DNA of 62,935 nucleotides from Campylobacteraceae bacterium. GTDB lineage: Bacteria > Campylobacterota > Campylobacteria > Campylobacterales > Arcobacteraceae. The stretch spans positions 64,001 through 126,935 of the forward strand of contig JABSOM010000010.1 of assembly GCA_013215945.1 (NCBI GenBank), read 5' to 3'. Positions 61,338 to 62,935 of the stretch are shown piece by piece; position 1 is the stretch's first letter, and the number at the start of each line of letters is the position of its first letter. The notes under the pieces were generated by a model. The model was not told the DNA's origin, did no database searches, and worked only from the letters and a program-made list of their open reading frames with translations. The position numbers and the translations under genes are program-made.

Positions 61338-62189
61338 ATGAGAAAAATATTTGTGATATTCTTCGCTTTATTAATACTTTCAAACAACATTTATGCTTAT
61401 ACATGGGATGAGTGTATTAACAAATATGAAAAAGCAAAACGCTTTAGTGACAATACGCGTTTATCTTATATATATTTAAAATCTACTAAAAATTGTTTGA
61501 TAAAATTTAAAGATTTTTTAGTACAAAACCCTGACCCAGAGTTTAAAATTGAATCAATGGACGATAATATACTAATGCTTGATAAATATATATACACCCT
61601 ACTTCCACGATATACTTTTTTACAAAATAATTTAGAAGCTATACCTAAATACTTACACCTTAATTCTTCAAAACCAATTTTGAACAAAGAATATGAGTAT
61701 TTTAAAAAATTTAAAAACTGTAATGGCGTGCATGCTAATAATAAAATATATACAGCAAAACATTGTAAAATAAAAGACTCTAAAAACATACATTTTGACT
61801 TAAGTTATATAAATACTACGCTACGTTCAAAATTAGAAATAAACAAACTAACACTAAGTAAAGTGGGGACCTTCATCTATTATTCTATGTCAAAAGAAGG
61901 AATGTTTTATAATGTACTTCTAAAAGAAAAAAACTGCGTGTTTTATAAAGCTCCTAATGTTCTTACAGGACTTAATACCAGTCTTGATTATACAGATTTG
62001 GCAAAAAAATATGAAATTAGAAGTAATTGTCTGGCTATTCCTTCTAATAGTGGAGGTGGTGTATTTCAAGAAGGGAAACTTGTAGCTATCATTTCAAAAA
62101 CAGTTTTTAACAAAAATACATTTTTATACAGCGTAGTTGAACCTATTTTAGTTTTTGAGCAGATGAAAGTAGAAAATGATAATCCCTAA
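61338..62189 (+). CDS. Divergent secreted trypsin-like protein
   Basis: 283 aa from ATG 61338, which gives a clean signal peptide (MRKIFVIFFALLILSNNIYA); an ATG at 61320 adds six residues. Residues about 20-120 are a helical region; then a chymotrypsin-like part with His in IYTAKHCK (about residue 142) and Ser in IPSNSGGGVF (about 238), where SGGG replaces the usual GDSGG. An Asp may be in HFDLSY (about 154). Five or six cysteines suggest disulphides. Probably periplasmic; activity unproven. Confidence 0.7.
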   Translation: MRKIFVIFFALLILSNNIYAYTWDECINKYEKAKRFSDNTRLSYIYLKSTKNCLIKFKDFLVQNPDPEFKIESMDDNILMLDKYIYTLLPRYTFLQNNLEAIPKYLHLNSSKPILNKEYEYFKKFKNCNGVHANNKIYTAKHCKIKDSKNIHFDLSYINTTLRSKLEINKLTLSKVGTFIYYSMSKEGMFYNVLLKEKNCVFYKAPNVLTGLNTSLDYTDLAKKYEIRSNCLAIPSNSGGGVFQEGKLVAIISKTVFNKNTFLYSVVEPILVFEQMKVENDNP

Positions 62190-62288
62190 GTATCTAAAGA
62201 CTGGAATAAAACAAGAATGTTAAAAGATTATAAGTCCTATTTTATCACTTCTTGAAGATTGTATTTGAATAAGGTTAAACCTTAAGTT

Positions 62289-62315
62289 ACAAGCACCTAA
62301 GTATTTGGTGCTTGT
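62289..62315. terminator. Terminator hairpin between convergent genes
   Basis: ACAAGCACC / GGTGCTTGT, 9 bp, 9-nt loop, in the 147-bp gap between the secreted protease-like gene and the convergent DUF350 gene. It should serve both directions; the right arm ends TTTA. Confidence 0.7.
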
Positions 62316-62336
62316 TTAGTATGAGCGCTTCTTTAA

Positions 62337-62741
62337 TTAATAACTCATTGCTCCAGCATTTAAAAGTCCTATACAAATAGATAAAAATGCCATTAAAATT
62401 CCAACCGCAACAACATCTTTTTCAATTTTAGCTTCAAGTGAAAACTTCCCTTTAAGTCTGGTTACAATAAATGCAAAAATCAACTGAATAATAATCGCAA
62501 CACTTCCCCAAATAACAAAATCAAAATAAGACACTGAACTTACTAGTGCGCTGTATAAAGGAATAGAAACCCCAATAACAGCTCCTCCAAAACTAAGAGA
62601 TGCTGTTGTATTATTTTCTTCAAAAATAAGCTTGTAATCATCGTATGGTGTAACAATAGCATACAGATAAAGAAAAATTCCCACCATTAAAAGTGCTGTC
62701 CCAAAAAACAATATAAATCCAATAAATGATTCCATAATCAT
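62337..62741 (-). CDS. DUF350 (YjfL-like) membrane protein
   Basis: 134 aa, four membrane spans. NNTTASLSFGGAVIGVSIPLYSALVSSVSYFDFVIWG and KIEKDVVAVGILMAFLSICIGLLNAGAM, split here into two parts, are DUF350 repeats. The family sits next to PspA-like, YjfK or spermidine synthase-like genes in many bacteria. A gene cut by the right edge ends 28 bp upstream of this start. Function unknown. Confidence 0.8.
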   Translation of the reverse strand: MIMESFIGFILFFGTALLMVGIFLYLYAIVTPYDDYKLIFEENNTTASLSFGGAVIGVSIPLYSALVSSVSYFDFVIWGSVAIIIQLIFAFIVTRLKGKFSLEAKIEKDVVAVGILMAFLSICIGLLNAGAMSY

Positions 62742-62768
62742 AATGTAAATCCTTTTTTTACTAGAATC

Positions 62769-62935
62769 TTATCCAAAAAAGGCTGTATTTAAAGCACTTA
62801 AATCATCTGAATTTTCTTTATCAGAGATTTGGATATCTCCCTTTCCTAAGGTTGCTAAAGATTTTGTTTTTGAAAAGCCTAATTCATTGTTTAGTTTTAA
62901 AGAGACAGTTGAATCTCCTGCTCCTACAGTCACAC
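62769..62935 (-). CDS. 3' end of an unrecognised gene, cut by window edge
   Basis: The minus-strand frame is open from the right edge to TAA at 62769. The last 54 residues include VTVGAGDSTVSLKLNNELG, then KSLATLGKGDIQISDKE, and end SALNTAFFG. It lies upstream of DUF350 and is probably in the same operon. The family could not be named; the DUF350 neighbourhood suggests an envelope-stress-linked protein. Confidence 0.6.
   Translation of the reverse strand, partial: VTVGAGDSTVSLKLNNELGFSKTKSLATLGKGDIQISDKENSDDLSALNTAFFG

Noticed and set aside
1-62935. CRISPR arrays, insertion sequences with intact transposase, prophage genes, rRNA genes
   Set aside because: No regularly spaced repeats, transposase motifs, phage structural genes or rRNA sequence were seen.

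Overview
The window is chromosomal DNA from an AT-rich Campylobacterota bacterium, most probably an Arcobacter-like member of the Arcobacteraceae. Pointers are an RNase J with a His/Asn/Lys-rich N-terminal extension, an MqnP-type prenyltransferase of the futalosine menaquinone route, HemJ in place of HemG/HemY, HQWRQPL-type and ArsS-type histidine kinases, dense operons with 1-11 bp overlaps, and frequent TTG starts after A-rich Shine-Dalgarno sequences. No species name can be read from the sequence.

Region by region: 0-5.2 kb is an amino-acid ABC transporter operon (aapJQMP) that runs into a PHP-domain phosphoesterase cut by the left edge. 5.6-13 kb holds a VOC/AraC-GyrI pair, the NhaA antiporter, an ArsRS-like two-component system, an unlisted 26-residue membrane peptide with its own promoter and tandem 11-bp repeats, and a cytoplasmic PAS-GAF-PAS kinase. 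13-18.3 kb has a lipoprotein plus LruC/DUF4114 secreted protein pair and an HtrA-like protease. 18.4-21.1 kb is a three-gene ABC operon (DUF534/TrpX type) with base and codon use unlike its surroundings, followed by a gene-free, hairpin-rich stretch; this looks transferred. A tRNA-Arg(TCG) follows. 21.9-30.8 kb is housekeeping (mqnP, miaA, rpmE, rsmI, rlmB-like, aminotransferase, hom, MATE). 30.8-34.6 kb is a probable copper or metal-stress locus: a Met-rich lipoprotein, YceI, a two-component system, and a divergent DUF411/cytochrome c pair. 34.7-47.7 kb is again housekeeping (RRM protein, gltX, rlmN, hisF, rsmA, rnj, kdsD, rluB, rarA, hemJ, phoH). It contains a perfect 16-bp parS palindrome and a second near-perfect one inside kdsD, so this segment probably lies in the ParB-loading, origin-proximal part of the chromosome.

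47.7-52.8 kb carries two orphan antitoxin-like regulators, an orphan TRAP binding protein, asnB and an AEC carrier that seems to begin at a non-standard ATC codon with its ribosome-binding site inside a terminator stem. 52.8-58 kb has a Pit phosphate transporter with tandem 11-bp promoter repeats and an aromatic (tyrosine/4-hydroxyphenylpyruvate) catabolic operon that lacks a recognisable homogentisate dioxygenase. 58-63 kb is sparser: an orphan response regulator, a 36-residue membrane peptide, an NDH-2-like dehydrogenase, a divergent secreted trypsin-like protein, a DUF350 protein and a partial gene at the right edge.

Functional themes are nutrient uptake, envelope or metal sensing, and translation and RNA maintenance. 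Within the limits of inspection by eye, the most notable observations are the two parS sites, the tandem 11-bp repeats in front of three loci, the AEC start/terminator overlap, the transferred ABC operon and the incomplete tyrosine pathway with a candidate replacement enzyme.
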